Shown here: positions 40,404-49,870 of the stretch, piece by piece
How the letters are laid out: every line of letters starts with the position of its first letter
Position numbering within the stretch: the stretch's first letter is position 1
NCBI GenBank assembly: GCA_009911715.1
Contig: CP047880.1
Coordinates: forward strand, 558,001 to 622,000
Direction of reading: 5' to 3'
Source of the DNA: Methanomassiliicoccaceae archaeon DOK
Lineage (GTDB): Archaea > Thermoplasmatota > Thermoplasmata > Methanomassiliicoccales > Methanomethylophilaceae
DNA length: 64,000 bases
Notes under the pieces: generated by a model
Told to the model about the DNA's origin: nothing
The model's database searches: none
Seen by the model: the letters and a program-made list of their open reading frames with translations, nothing else
Position numbers and translations under genes: made by a program

Positions 40404-42728
40404 TCAGAAATCGAAGAGGCTGGCCTGACGAGGGCCGGTCTCCTCCTTCTTATCGGACCGCCTGCGGGGTTTCGGCTCCGCGGGTTCGGTCCCATCATCC
40501 TTCTGTTCTGCAGGACCGTTGTCCGGCACGTACCCGTAGGCCGCGGCCATCTCGTCCATCATCGCGTCCTCCTCCTCGGAGGGCGACATGCCGTACGCGG
40601 AGTCGTCCACAGTTGCCGTGGACCCGACCTGGTCCTTCATGCTGCTGGCGAGGGCCGGTCCGATCTTGGGCATCGCGGCGAGCACCGACTCGTCGGTCGC
40701 GGCGATGGAGTCCTTCGAGGTGTAGCCCGCGTTGAACAGGACCCTTGCCCTGCTCCTTCCGACGCCCCTCAGGGACACGAGCTCCGACAGCTCCTCCTTC
40801 ACGCCGTACCTTATCCTGGTGGCCAGCGGTCTGATCTTCCTGATGGCGTCCGGGTTGAATATGTAGGCGATCTCGCCCATGGCGTAGATGATCCAGTCCA
40901 TCCTGTCGACCTTGGCGCGGATGTCGCCGGGCCCGATGCCCATGCGGTCCGTCATCGCCTCCTCCGGCACCTCGTCCATCCAGTCCGAGATCAGGACGGC
41001 GGTCTTCAGGTCGCTCCTGAAGTACTCGTAGTCGTAGTCCTCTATGTCGTCCGGGTCCACGAGGAGCTTGTCCTCCCACATCTCCGCCTCAGCGTCGAGG
41101 CGCTGCTCGTCGCACTTCTTCGGATACATCCCGACGACGTCGGGAGTCATGGCCGCGGCGATGAGGATGGGCATCGTCTCGGTGGAGTCGTCTATCTTCA
41201 GGACGGCGTCCCTCAGTATCGACGCCGTGACTGGGTCTATGTAGAGGTCGGAGACCCTCTTGCCGAACGGGAGGATTACGACCGAGTCCCCCTGCCTGCG
41301 GACCATCTTCTCGCCCGCCAGGAAGTCCACGACGTCGCCGACGATGCTCTCGATGCCGAACAGGCTGGAGGTGGCGCCGAAGAACGTGTCCTTCATGAAG
41401 TCGACGATCTCCTCGTCGGACTCGGCGTCACCGGTGGCGATTATCCCCAGGATGTGGCTCCTCAGGACCTTCTCCTGGAACAGCTTCGATGTGAGGCGCT
41501 CCGTGTCGTGGTCGACGTAGTCGGTCATGAGGTGCTCGAAGTCGCGGTCGTTCTTCGCCACGAGGACCGCCTCCCCGTAGGGGTCGTACCCGGGCCTGCC
41601 TGCGCGGCCGCACATCTGCTTCACCTCCATGACGGAGATGGGCACGTTCGCGCCGTTCTCGTAGCGGTATGTGTCCCTGACGACCACCCTCCTGGCGGGC
41701 AGGTTGATCCCGGCGGCCAGCGTGGGCGTCGCCACTATGCACTTGATCGTCCCGGCCCTGAACGAGTCCTCGACGTACTTCCTCTGCCTGTATGTCAGTC
41801 CGGCGTTGTGGAACGCGGTGCCGGACCTGACGCAGGATGCGAGCTTGCGGCCCGTGGCCGTGGACTCCGAGTCTCCCTCCAGGAGGGCCTCCTCGGACCT
41901 CGGCAGATCCCTGCCGACCTTGGGTCCCAGATGCCCGGCGAGCCTGACCGCCTCGGCCTCCGTGGACCTCCTCGAGTTGACGAACACGAGGCACTGGCCG
42001 CCCTCCTCTATCGCCTGGAGGACCAGGGAGGACACGGCGTCCTCCCTCGGGGGGACGGCCTTCTCGGTGCGGTCCCCGAAGACTATCCTGCCGGGCAGGT
42101 AGGCGCCCTCCATCAGCGGCACGGGCCTCCAGTCGCTCCTGACCAGGGAGGCGTGGAGCCAGTCCGCCAGGTCGTCCGCGTTCGATATCGTGGCGGACAG
42201 GGCGATGACCTGAAGGTCGCTCCTGCGGCGCATCATCTTCGTCAGCGCCACCTCGAGCGTGGGTCCCCTGCCGGGGTCGTGTATCATGTGGATTTCGTCC
42301 GCTATGACGAGTTTGACCTCGTCCATCCATCTGCTCCCGTGGCGGATCATGGAGTCCGCCTTCTCGGAGGTGGCGATGATGATGTCTGCCTTGTCGATGC
42401 CCCTGTCCTCGGAGTCCAGGTCGCCGGTGCTCATGTGGACGTTGATGCCGAGGTCTGCGAACTGCAGGAAGTCGTCCCTCTTCTCCGAGGCGAGGGCCTT
42501 CAGCGGAACGATGTAGAGGACGTGGCCCTGGTGCTCGACGAGCGTCTTCAGGGCGGCGACGTACCCTATCAGGGACTTGCCGCTTGCTGTCGGGATGGCC
42601 GCCACGAGGTTCCTCCCCTCGAGCGTTATGGGTATCGCCTCCGCCTGTGGCGGATGGAGCTCCCTGAAGCCTGCCCTCTGGAGGGCGTCCGCGACCCTGT
42701 CGGGGACGTCCAGCTCGTCGATCCTCAT
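40404..42728 (-). CDS. hel308: Hel308-type Ski2 helicase with C-terminal PCNA-binding motif
   Basis: A 774-residue superfamily-2 helicase. Walker A 'AAIPTASGKSLIGYV', DExH 'VIADEIHMIH', 'IALSATISNADDLADWL' and motif VI 'QMCGRAGRPGYDPYGEA', followed by ratchet and helix-hairpin-helix regions ('LRGVGRSRARVLFNAGY'). Hel308 unwinds lagging strands at stalled forks. The extreme C-terminus 'QASLFDF' fits the archaeal PIP box (QxxLxxF), indicating PCNA binding. ATG 42728 is supported by a TATA-like GTTTATCA centred 27 bases upstream; the frame continues upstream without similarity. Confidence 0.92.
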   Translation of the reverse strand: MRIDELDVPDRVADALQRAGFRELHPPQAEAIPITLEGRNLVAAIPTASGKSLIGYVAALKTLVEHQGHVLYIVPLKALASEKRDDFLQFADLGINVHMSTGDLDSEDRGIDKADIIIATSEKADSMIRHGSRWMDEVKLVIADEIHMIHDPGRGPTLEVALTKMMRRRSDLQVIALSATISNADDLADWLHASLVRSDWRPVPLMEGAYLPGRIVFGDRTEKAVPPREDAVSSLVLQAIEEGGQCLVFVNSRRSTEAEAVRLAGHLGPKVGRDLPRSEEALLEGDSESTATGRKLASCVRSGTAFHNAGLTYRQRKYVEDSFRAGTIKCIVATPTLAAGINLPARRVVVRDTYRYENGANVPISVMEVKQMCGRAGRPGYDPYGEAVLVAKNDRDFEHLMTDYVDHDTERLTSKLFQEKVLRSHILGIIATGDAESDEEIVDFMKDTFFGATSSLFGIESIVGDVVDFLAGEKMVRRQGDSVVILPFGKRVSDLYIDPVTASILRDAVLKIDDSTETMPILIAAAMTPDVVGMYPKKCDEQRLDAEAEMWEDKLLVDPDDIEDYDYEYFRSDLKTAVLISDWMDEVPEEAMTDRMGIGPGDIRAKVDRMDWIIYAMGEIAYIFNPDAIRKIRPLATRIRYGVKEELSELVSLRGVGRSRARVLFNAGYTSKDSIAATDESVLAAMPKIGPALASSMKDQVGSTATVDDSAYGMSPSEEEDAMMDEMAAAYGYVPDNGPAEQKDDGTEPAEPKPRRRSDKKEETGPRQASLFDF

Positions 42729-42849
42729 GAACCACGCCAACAGTGCCAGTGTTGATAAACTGCGTGGTCCCCGGATGACCCTCAGGCATACGCGGTCTTC
42801 GTACAATATAGAGTTATCTTTAAAAGAGAGGGCGTGTAATGCCGAACGG

Positions 42850-43989
42850 ATGAACACCAAGCTAGTCGCGGCGTTGGCCGTATTCTGTTTCATTGCCATC
42901 ATGGTCGTCCCGACCGTCCAGACGGACGCCGTCACGGACACTGGCTACCAGTCCCAGCTGGATGCCAACGGGCAGAAGGTGTACCAGGACGTCAGCGACA
43001 GGTTCGACTCGGAGCTCAACGGCACGGCGCCTCAGAACACCCTGCAGATCGCAGTGTCTCTGACGGACCCCGAGCTCTTCTCCACCGAGGAGGAGGCGAC
43101 GGCGTACGCGACGGACATCGTGAACTCCGCGCTCGCCGCCCTGTACTACACCAAGGCCGAGTCGGTATGGCTCTGGAACCTTCCCATAACCGCCGTCGAT
43201 GTGACGGTCACATGCAACAGCGTGGAGATGTCCACACCCAACAACGAGTCGGGCTCCTACTTCATGCCCGTCTCCGTGATGTTCTCCCTCTCCGTCCCCG
43301 ACGACATGGCCGACGACCCCAGCACGGTCGACGCGAACGAGCTCTACAACCGCATCACGGAGCTCAGGGAGGCCAGGATCGAGGTCACGGGCAGCGTCAG
43401 CGAGAAGGTGAAGGCCATCGCGGACAGGCTGCACTCCGTGAGCATCGTGGACAACCCCGTCGCCGAGGACGCTCCCGAGGGGGAGGAGCCCGCGGTCACC
43501 GATGTCGGCAACGCGTACGACGCCCTCGTGACCGGAAGCTCATCCACAGAGGGTCTCGCCGCCGCGTTCACGTACCTCTGTCAGTACAACGGGGTGGAGG
43601 CCTACACCGTGAGGGGCACGATAGTCACCTCCGACAACCCGGAGGACAACTCGACCGAATGCTGGAACGTCGTGAGGAACGACGACGAGGCGGGCACATG
43701 GTACGCCGTCGACGTCTCGATGTACGACGGGGACGACAGGTCGCCCCTCATGGCAGGTGCGTCCACCGCGGTGAACCTGTCGGGAAGAGGTTTCTCGGCA
43801 ATCCACGTCGTCGACCTGGATCTCGTCTCGGAGAACTCCCTGAGCCCGATCCAGATCTCCGCCACCGGCTTCGACTGGCCTGACGACAGGACCTTCATGG
43901 AGAAGTACGGAACGCAGGTCTTCGCAGTCATCCTGATCGCGATCATAGTGGCGGTGCTGGTATACGCTCTCAGGACCGGAAATGTGTGA
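42850..43989 (+). CDS. Membrane-anchored transglutaminase-like protein, catalytic residues lost
   Basis: A 379-residue protein with an N-terminal signal segment ('LVAALAVFCFIAIMVV'), a long extracytoplasmic part and a C-terminal membrane helix ('VFAVILIAIIVAVLVYAL') plus a short basic tail, so it should be anchored facing outward. Residues ~225-310 resemble the transglutaminase core, but the Cys position reads 'SSTEGLAAAFTYL' and the usual His-Ala-Trp-Asn reads 'ECWNVV'; only the Asp in 'YAVDVSMYD' remains. It is probably a binding or structural relative without peptidase activity. TATA-like TTTAAAAG is ~28 bases before ATG 42850. Confidence 0.65.
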   Translation: MNTKLVAALAVFCFIAIMVVPTVQTDAVTDTGYQSQLDANGQKVYQDVSDRFDSELNGTAPQNTLQIAVSLTDPELFSTEEEATAYATDIVNSALAALYYTKAESVWLWNLPITAVDVTVTCNSVEMSTPNNESGSYFMPVSVMFSLSVPDDMADDPSTVDANELYNRITELREARIEVTGSVSEKVKAIADRLHSVSIVDNPVAEDAPEGEEPAVTDVGNAYDALVTGSSSTEGLAAAFTYLCQYNGVEAYTVRGTIVTSDNPEDNSTECWNVVRNDDEAGTWYAVDVSMYDGDDRSPLMAGASTAVNLSGRGFSAIHVVDLDLVSENSLSPIQISATGFDWPDDRTFMEKYGTQVFAVILIAIIVAVLVYALRTGNV

Positions 43990-44061
43990 GTACAATCCAC
44001 GAATCAAAACAATGAACTGTTATATACAAGCACAAACTAGGAATTTCAATCAGGGGGAACA

Positions 44062-46159
44062 ATGACAAAAAGAGCTGATGTGAAGAGATGCGACCTCTCC
44101 GTGGAGGAGTGGGCCGACAAGCAGACCTTCACCTCGACGGAGCAGATCCACATTCCGGACCTGATGGCCGACAGGGTCATCGGGCAGGAGGATGCGGTCG
44201 AGGTCATGCGCAAGGCCGCCTCACAGAAGAGGCACGTTATGCTCATCGGTGAGCCCGGAACGGGAAAGTCCATGCTCGCCAACTCGATGGTGGAGTACCT
44301 TCCCAAGGAGGACCTGCAGGACATCGTCGCCTACCACAACCCGGAGGACTTCAACGAGCCCAGGGTGAGGGTCTTCCCCGCGGGCAAAGGGAAGGCGGTG
44401 GTCGCCGAGCAGAAGGCGGTCGCGGCTCAGCAGAAGAACCAGAAGAACACGATGTACATCTACGCCATCATGGCGATCATCGTCATCGGCCTTCTCGCCG
44501 CCATCATGCTGAACAACTTCACCATCATCTGGATCGCGCTTCTCGGCGCACTGATCATCTTGATGTTCTTCAGGATGCCTAGTCAGCAGAGGACCGAGAC
44601 GGCCATAGTGCCAAAGGTCCTGGTGGGCCATGATCCCGGGGACATGCCGCCCTTCGTCGACGCAACAGGAACCCACGCCGGAGCGCTGCTCGGGGACGTC
44701 AGGCACGACCCGTTCCAGTCCGGAGGACTCGAGACCCCGTCCCACGACAGGCTCGAGGCCGGGGACATCCACAAGGCCAACAAGGGTGTCCTGTACATCG
44801 ACGAGATCAACATGCTGAAGATGGAGTCCCAGCAGGCCCTGCTCACCGCGATGCAGGAGAAGAAGAGTGTCCATCACCGGCCAGTCCGAGCGCTCCTCCG
44901 GAGCCCTCGTCAAGTCCGAGCCGGTCCCGTGCGACTTCATCCTCGTCTGCGCCGGTAACATGGACGCCATCCAGGGGATGCACCCCGCCCTCAGGTCCAG
45001 GATCAGGGGATACGGATACGAGGTGTACATGCGCAGCTCCATGCCCGACACCGAGGAGAACCGCGACAACATCACCAGGTTCGTGGCCCAGGAGGTCAGG
45101 AAGGACGGCAAGATCCCCCACTTCGACAAGTACGCCGTCGCCGAGATCCTGCGCGAGGCACAGCGCCGTTCTGGAAGGAAGGGCGAGCTCACCCTCAGGA
45201 TGAGGGAGCTCGGAGGACTCGTCAGGGTCGCAGGCGACATGGCCGTCCAGAGGGGCGCCAAGCTCGTCACCGCGGACGACGTGTCCATGGCAAGGGGCAC
45301 CGCGAAGAGCCTGGAGCAGCAGGTCGCCGACAGGTACATCGAGGCCAACGAGGCCTACAAGATGTTCAGGACCTCCGGGGAGGCCGTCGGAATGGTCAAC
45401 GGACTCGCCGCCCTCAACGCCAGCTCCAACATGGCCGAGTACTCTGGAATCGTGCTCCCGATCGTCGCCGAGGTGTCCCCGTCCCAGGTCAAGAGGGCAG
45501 GGCACATCGTCGCCACAGGACAGCTGGGGACCATCGCCAAGGAGGCGGTCGAGAACATCTCCGCCGTCATCAAGAAGTACACGATGACCAACCTGTCCGA
45601 CAGCGACATCCACCTGCAGTACATCGGCACCTACGACGGTGTGGAGGGAGACTCCGCGTCCATCACCATGGCCACGGTCATCATCTCCGCGCTGGAGAAC
45701 ATCCCGATCCGCCAGGACCTGGCTATGACTGGTTCCCTGAGCGTCAGGGGAAAGGTCCTGCCCGTCGGCGGTGTCACCGCCAAGCTGGAGGCCGCCGCCG
45801 CGTCCGGCATAAAGATGGCCCTCATCCCGGCTGACAACGCCAAGGACGTCATGATCGAGAACAGGTACTACAAGACCATGGAGATCTACACCGTGGAGAC
45901 GCTCCGCGACGTGTTCGAGTACGCCTTCGTGGACTGCCCGATGAAGCAGCAGTACCTGGACAAGCTCCTGCCCCTCAACAAGGACGGCGTGTCCTCCGCG
46001 AAGAGGCTGGAGCCCCCGAAGGAGTACCACTACCACATCCAGGAGCAGCCTCCGGAGATGCCCCCGCAGCCCCCTGTCGAGGAGCCCGTCCCCGAGGTAA
46101 CCGCGGTGGTGGAGCCGGAGCACGTCGAGAACCCCTCGGCGGTTCCCGCGCCTCAGTAA
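44062..46159 (+). CDS. lonB: Archaeal membrane-bound Lon protease (LonB), frame interrupted by one extra base
   Basis: ATP-dependent protease for damaged membrane and soluble proteins. The first frame has the AAA Walker A 'LIGEPGTGKSMLANSM', a two-helix membrane insertion ('YIYAIMAIIVIGLLAAIML'; 'IIWIALLGALIILMFF') and Walker B 'VLYIDEINMLK'. The second frame (from 44867) holds sensor regions and the protease domain with Ser in 'MTGSLSVRGKVLPVGG' and Lys in 'VTAKLEAAAASG'. The frames join at 'MQEKK' plus 'VSITGQSERSSGA', exactly the LonB consensus if the A at 44866 is removed. So the gene is complete apart from a one-base insertion, probably an assembly artefact. TATA (TTATATAC near 44023) and a GGGGGA site precede ATG 44062. 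Confidence 0.92.
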
Positions 46160-46168
46160 ACCTCTCAA

Positions 46169-46196
46169 GACGGGGCCATCCCCGTCTCTCTTTTTT
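46169..46196 (+). terminator. Terminator after lonB
   Basis: GACGGGG and CCCCGTC form a 7-bp stem with a 4-base loop, followed by CTCTC and six T. It is the most canonical terminator in the window, starting 9 bases past the lonB stop. Confidence 0.75.
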
Positions 46197-46315
46197 CATT
46201 CCTCTTGATCGTCATTCATTTCCGGGACTGGATCTTGCATCCATGGACTACATCTGCCAGATGTGGCCGCCGGTTATCCCCGTTTATATACTTGGTAAAT
46301 CATCGGTTCAGACAT

Positions 46316-46858
46316 ATGACCCGGAACGACTACTCCGGATACTCCCTCGTCATCGGGAGGTTCCAGCCCCTGCACAACGGACACATGGAGGTCCTCCGTA
46401 AATGCGCGGAAGAGTCGGAGCATCTCATCGTGGGCATCGGAAGCGCCCAGAGCTCCCATGATCCGGAGAACCCGTTCACCGCCGGGGAGCGCTACATGAT
46501 GATCTCGGAGTCGCTGAAGGCTGAGGGCATCACCGAGTTCAGCATCGTTCCTGTGGAGGACCTCAACAGGTACTCCGTGTGGGTCGCCCACGTCGTCTCC
46601 ATGGTGCCCCCCTTCAAGAGGGTGTACACCAACAACCCCATGACCCGCCGCCTCTTCGAGGAGGCCGGATACGAGGTGAGGAGGTCGCCGATGTACAACA
46701 GGGCCGTCTACTCCGGTACGGAGGTCCGCAGGAGGATCGCCGCCGGCGAGGAGTGGAGGCCGCTGGTCCCGGAGGCGGTGGCGGACGTCATAGACGCCAT
46801 CGACGGTGTAGGGAGGATCAAGGACATCACGGGGGTGTCTGTCGGTGCACCCCTATGA
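46316..46858 (+). CDS. nadM: Nicotinamide-nucleotide adenylyltransferase, archaeal type
   Basis: A 180-residue nucleotidyltransferase forming NAD from NMN and ATP. Signature 'IGRFQPLHNGHMEVL' (HxGH type) and C-terminal 'YSGTEVRRRIAAGE' (ISxTxxR type) match archaeal NadM. A TATA box (GTTTATATAC, centred near 46287) lies ~28 bases before ATG 46316. The pncC start (GTG 46845) lies inside its 3' end, and both enzymes deal with nicotinamide nucleotide, so this is a small NAD-salvage operon. Confidence 0.93.
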   Translation: MTRNDYSGYSLVIGRFQPLHNGHMEVLRKCAEESEHLIVGIGSAQSSHDPENPFTAGERYMMISESLKAEGITEFSIVPVEDLNRYSVWVAHVVSMVPPFKRVYTNNPMTRRLFEEAGYEVRRSPMYNRAVYSGTEVRRRIAAGEEWRPLVPEAVADVIDAIDGVGRIKDITGVSVGAPL

Positions 46859-47327
46859 CGCTGAGCTGCTGGCCTTCGAGCTCGGTCTGAGGCACAAGAC
46901 CATGTGCTGCGCCGAGTCCTGCACCGGAGGCCTCATCGGTGCCGCGATGACCGACATGGCAGGCTCCTCGGAGTACTTCCTGGGGAGCGCGGTGACCTAC
47001 AGCAACGAGGCCAAGATGAAGCTCCTCGGTGTGAGGGAGCAGACGCTCGCAGACCACGGGGCCGTGAGCGAGGAGACCGCGAGTGAGATGGCCCTGGGCG
47101 CCGCCGCGCTGTTCGGCGCGGACTACTCCGTCGCCGTCACGGGCATCGCCGGGCCCGGGGGAGAGACCCCCACGAAGCCAGTCGGCCTTGTGTACATCGC
47201 CGTGTCGGACGGCTCCCGCGTGGTCGTGACCAAGAACAACTTCGAGGGCGGTCGCCAGCAGGTGCGCGACAGCACGGTCATGGAGGCCTGCGGCCTTCTG
47301 AAGGATTTCATCGAGGGGATACTCTGA
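46845..47327 (+). CDS. pncC: Nicotinamide-nucleotide amidohydrolase (CinA C-terminal family)
   Basis: A 160-residue stand-alone CinA C-terminal domain. Motifs 'CCAESCTGGLIGAAMTD' and 'VTGIAGPGGETPTKPVG' identify it; relatives deamidate NMN to nicotinate mononucleotide. The start is GTG 46845, overlapping nadM by 14 bases; the first Met-free residues (HPYDAELLAFELG) are conserved-looking. Functional coupling with nadM is supported by the overlap. Confidence 0.88.
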   Translation: MHPYDAELLAFELGLRHKTMCCAESCTGGLIGAAMTDMAGSSEYFLGSAVTYSNEAKMKLLGVREQTLADHGAVSEETASEMALGAAALFGADYSVAVTGIAGPGGETPTKPVGLVYIAVSDGSRVVVTKNNFEGGRQQVRDSTVMEACGLLKDFIEGIL

Positions 47328-48013
47328 GCAGGTTCGAGAGGCAGATCCCGATATTCGGGGAGGAGGGACAGCAGAGGATAATGGAGGCCAAGGTCGGCAT
47401 CGCCGGGTGCGGGGGTCTGGGCGTGAACGTCATCACGGCGCTGGCCGAGGCCGGCGTCTGCAGGTACATCCTCTGCGACCACGACACCCCCGACGTCACC
47501 AACCTCAACCGCCAGTTCATCTACACTGCGGGAGACCCCCGTCCGAAATCGGTGATCTCCGCCGAGTGGATCCTCGCACTGAACCCCGCCGCCGACGTGG
47601 AGGCGGTCAGCGAGCCCGTGACTCTGGAGAACGGGGACATGTTCGCCGGATGCGACGTCATAGTGGACTGCCTGGACTCGTTCGAGGCCAGGATGGCTCT
47701 GGACGACCACTCGCAGAGGATGGGGATCCCCCTCGTCCACGCGGGTGTGTCCGGTCTCCACGGTCAGCTGTACGTCTCTGTGCCGGGGAGGACCCCCGGA
47801 CTGAGGGACGTCCTCGGAACCGCTAGGGACCCGGAGGGCCCGGTCCCCTCCGTGGGTGCCGCCGTCATGACCGTGGCGGGCATGGAGGCCCTGGAGGCGA
47901 TCAGGCTCATCTCCGGACAGGCGTCCCCCTGCGAAGGGGTCCTGACGACAATAGATCTGGAGTCCATGCGCATCGACAGGCAGAGGATCTCATCCGAATC
48001 CGGCGACATGTGA
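47324..48013 (+). CDS. ThiF/MoeB/HesA-family adenylating enzyme
   Basis: A 229-residue E1-like enzyme that adenylates the C-terminus of a ubiquitin-like sulfur carrier such as ThiS or MoaD. Nucleotide site 'VGIAGCGGLGVNVITALAEA', 'DHDTPDVTNLNRQFIY' and 'VIVDCLDSFEARMAL' are typical. The usual zinc Cys pairs of MoeB are not visible. The family N-terminus 'RFERQIPIFGEEGQQRI' is encoded upstream of the first ATG (47381) with no ATG/GTG/TTG before it; the likely start is CTG 47324, overlapping the pncC TGA as CTGA, six bases after GAGGGG. This non-canonical start is inference; ATG 47381 is the conservative choice. Confidence 0.8.
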   Translation: MSRFERQIPIFGEEGQQRIMEAKVGIAGCGGLGVNVITALAEAGVCRYILCDHDTPDVTNLNRQFIYTAGDPRPKSVISAEWILALNPAADVEAVSEPVTLENGDMFAGCDVIVDCLDSFEARMALDDHSQRMGIPLVHAGVSGLHGQLYVSVPGRTPGLRDVLGTARDPEGPVPSVGAAVMTVAGMEALEAIRLISGQASPCEGVLTTIDLESMRIDRQRISSESGDM

Positions 48014-48099
48014 GACGATTCCGAGGATGAGGTCTGGGTATCATCCCATCCCCGGTGCCAGGGAGAACAGTATATATCCATCAGCGATAACGGTCTGTC

Positions 48100-49002
48100 A
48101 TGAAGCACCTGATGACCGGGAAGGTCAAAGAGGTATACGAGGTGGACGACGACACCCTCGAGTTCGCGTACACCGACAACATCTCAGTTTTCGACAAGAT
48201 CATACCCTCCAAGATCCCCCACAAGGGGGAGACCCTGTGCAGGACGGCCAAGTACTGGTTCGGAAAGCTCAACGAGGCAGGAATCAACAACCACTACATC
48301 AGCGAGCCCTCCAAGGACAGGATGAGGGTCAAGAGGGTGCAGGTCATCCGCGACTACAGCAAGATCGACGGCACCACCACCAACTACCTGATCCCCCTGG
48401 AGGTCATCTGCAGGTACTACGCCGCCGGATCCCTGCTGGACAGGCTCAAGTCCGGCAAGGTGAAGCCCGAGGACCTGGGATTCCCCGCGGGACACGAGGT
48501 CAAGAGAGGGGAGAAGCTCCCCAGACCCTTCGTCGAGTGCACCACCAAGCTGGAGGAGCACGACGAGAACCTGACCGAGGCCGAGGCCAAGGAGATGGCC
48601 GGGCTCTCCGACGCCGAGTACCAGGAGATCGTGGACACTGTTCTCAGGATCGACCAGATCATCGCGGAGGAGGCCGGCAAGCGCGGGCTCATCCACTGCG
48701 ACGGAAAGAAGGAGTTCGGATACGACAAGGAGAGGAAGCTCATGGTCGTCGACACCTTCGGAACTCTGGACGAGGACCGCTGGTGGGACGCCGAGGAGTA
48801 CGCCAAGGGCAACATCGTCGAGCTCTCCAAGGAGTTCGTCCGCCAGTACTACCGCGAGACCGGATACCACGACGAGCTCTACGCCGCCAGGGACGCCGGC
48901 AAGCCCGAGCCCGACATACCCGCTCTCCCCCAGGACATCATCGACCGCGTGAGCAAGCTCTACGTAGACATGTACGAGCGCATCACCGGCGAGAAGTTCT
49001 GA
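48100..49002 (+). CDS. purC: SAICAR synthetase
   Basis: A 300-residue phosphoribosylaminoimidazole-succinocarboxamide synthase, which joins aspartate to CAIR in purine synthesis. 'MTGKVKEVYEVDDDTLEFAY', 'DNISVFDKIIPSKIPHKGE' and 'IDGTTTNYLIPLEVICRYYAAGS' and 'LMVVDTFGTLDEDRWW' are family blocks. A TATA box (GTATATAT near 48072) lies 28 bases before ATG 48100, giving a leaderless mRNA. A GC hairpin follows. Confidence 0.95.
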   Translation: MKHLMTGKVKEVYEVDDDTLEFAYTDNISVFDKIIPSKIPHKGETLCRTAKYWFGKLNEAGINNHYISEPSKDRMRVKRVQVIRDYSKIDGTTTNYLIPLEVICRYYAAGSLLDRLKSGKVKPEDLGFPAGHEVKRGEKLPRPFVECTTKLEEHDENLTEAEAKEMAGLSDAEYQEIVDTVLRIDQIIAEEAGKRGLIHCDGKKEFGYDKERKLMVVDTFGTLDEDRWWDAEEYAKGNIVELSKEFVRQYYRETGYHDELYAARDAGKPEPDIPALPQDIIDRVSKLYVDMYERITGEKF

Positions 49003-49013
49003 TCAAACTCCAC

Positions 49014-49045
49014 GGGAGGGGCCTTCCGCCCCTCCCTCCCTTTTC
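49014..49045 (+). terminator. Terminator after purC
   Basis: GGGAGGGG and CCCCTCCC form an 8-bp stem with a 7-base loop, followed by TCCCTTTTC, 12 bases past the purC stop. Confidence 0.6.
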
Positions 49046-49186
49046 AGTCCATCACCCTTATGTTCTGTGGTGATGGCGTGTGGATTCGGCATCTTCGGCC
49101 GGGTGCTGGCTGTCGATGTCCTTTGCTCTCCTGTAAATAGATGAATATCGATATCGGGGTCCGGTATAACCCAGGAGATGTACGAA

Positions 49187-49747
49187 ATGAAGGATCTCGG
49201 AGTCAAACCGTGCATGTTCCCGATGCCCGTCGGGATGATTGCGACCTACAACGACGACGGAACCGTCGATGTCATGAACATGGCTTGGGGCGGCGTCTGC
49301 GGGGACAACCTCGTAGCCCTCAACCTGGACGAGGGGCACAGGACCTCGGACAACATCAAGAAGCGCATGGCGTTCACGCTCGCCATACCGGACGTGAAGC
49401 ACGTCAAGGAGGCCGACTACTTCGGCATAGTCTCCGGAAACGACGTCAAGGACAAGTTCGAGCGCACGGGGCTCACCGCCGTGAAGAGCGGGAGGGTCGA
49501 TGCGCCCATCGTGAAGGAGTTCCCGGTGACCCTGGAGTGCAAGGTCGCAGAGATCCAGCACGGGATCGAAGGGTTCCGTGTGGTAGGGGAGATAGTCAAC
49601 GTGGTCGCTGACGAAGGCGTCCTGGACGCTGACGGGGAGGTCGACCCTGTGAAGGTCGATCCGATAATGTACGACCCGTTCCAGAGGGGGTACTACGCCC
49701 TCGGCAGGAAGGTCGGACAGGCCTGGGACTCGGGCAACGACCTCTGA
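49187..49747 (+). CDS. Flavin reductase-family (flavoredoxin-like) protein
   Basis: A 186-residue FMN-binding split-barrel protein. 'FPMPVGMIATYNDDGTVDVM' and 'NMAWGGVCGDNLVALNL' with 'SDNIKKRMAFTLAIP' are the usual FMN-contacting blocks. Such proteins transfer electrons between flavin and partner proteins; the partner is unknown. I prefer ATG 49187, ~23 bases after a TATA-like GGTATAACC and 11 bases after GGAG; ATG 49178 is possible. A short terminator-like hairpin follows (49760-49777). Confidence 0.85.
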   Translation: MKDLGVKPCMFPMPVGMIATYNDDGTVDVMNMAWGGVCGDNLVALNLDEGHRTSDNIKKRMAFTLAIPDVKHVKEADYFGIVSGNDVKDKFERTGLTAVKSGRVDAPIVKEFPVTLECKVAEIQHGIEGFRVVGEIVNVVADEGVLDADGEVDPVKVDPIMYDPFQRGYYALGRKVGQAWDSGNDL

Positions 49748-49759
49748 GCCGTAAACCGC

Positions 49760-49777
49760 CAGGGCCACCCGGCCCTG
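49760..49777 (+). terminator. Terminator-like hairpin after flavin reductase
   Basis: CAGGGCC and GGCCCTG form a 7-bp stem with a 4-base loop, followed by a short AT-rich stretch. Confidence 0.5.
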
Positions 49778-49870
49778 CATTATATCCAGAAACCATCTTT
49801 ATCTGGACTTCGGCACGCCTCGGCATGGATTTCCTGTCTTTCGATGGTTTTATTTAAATTATGTTTGTGC

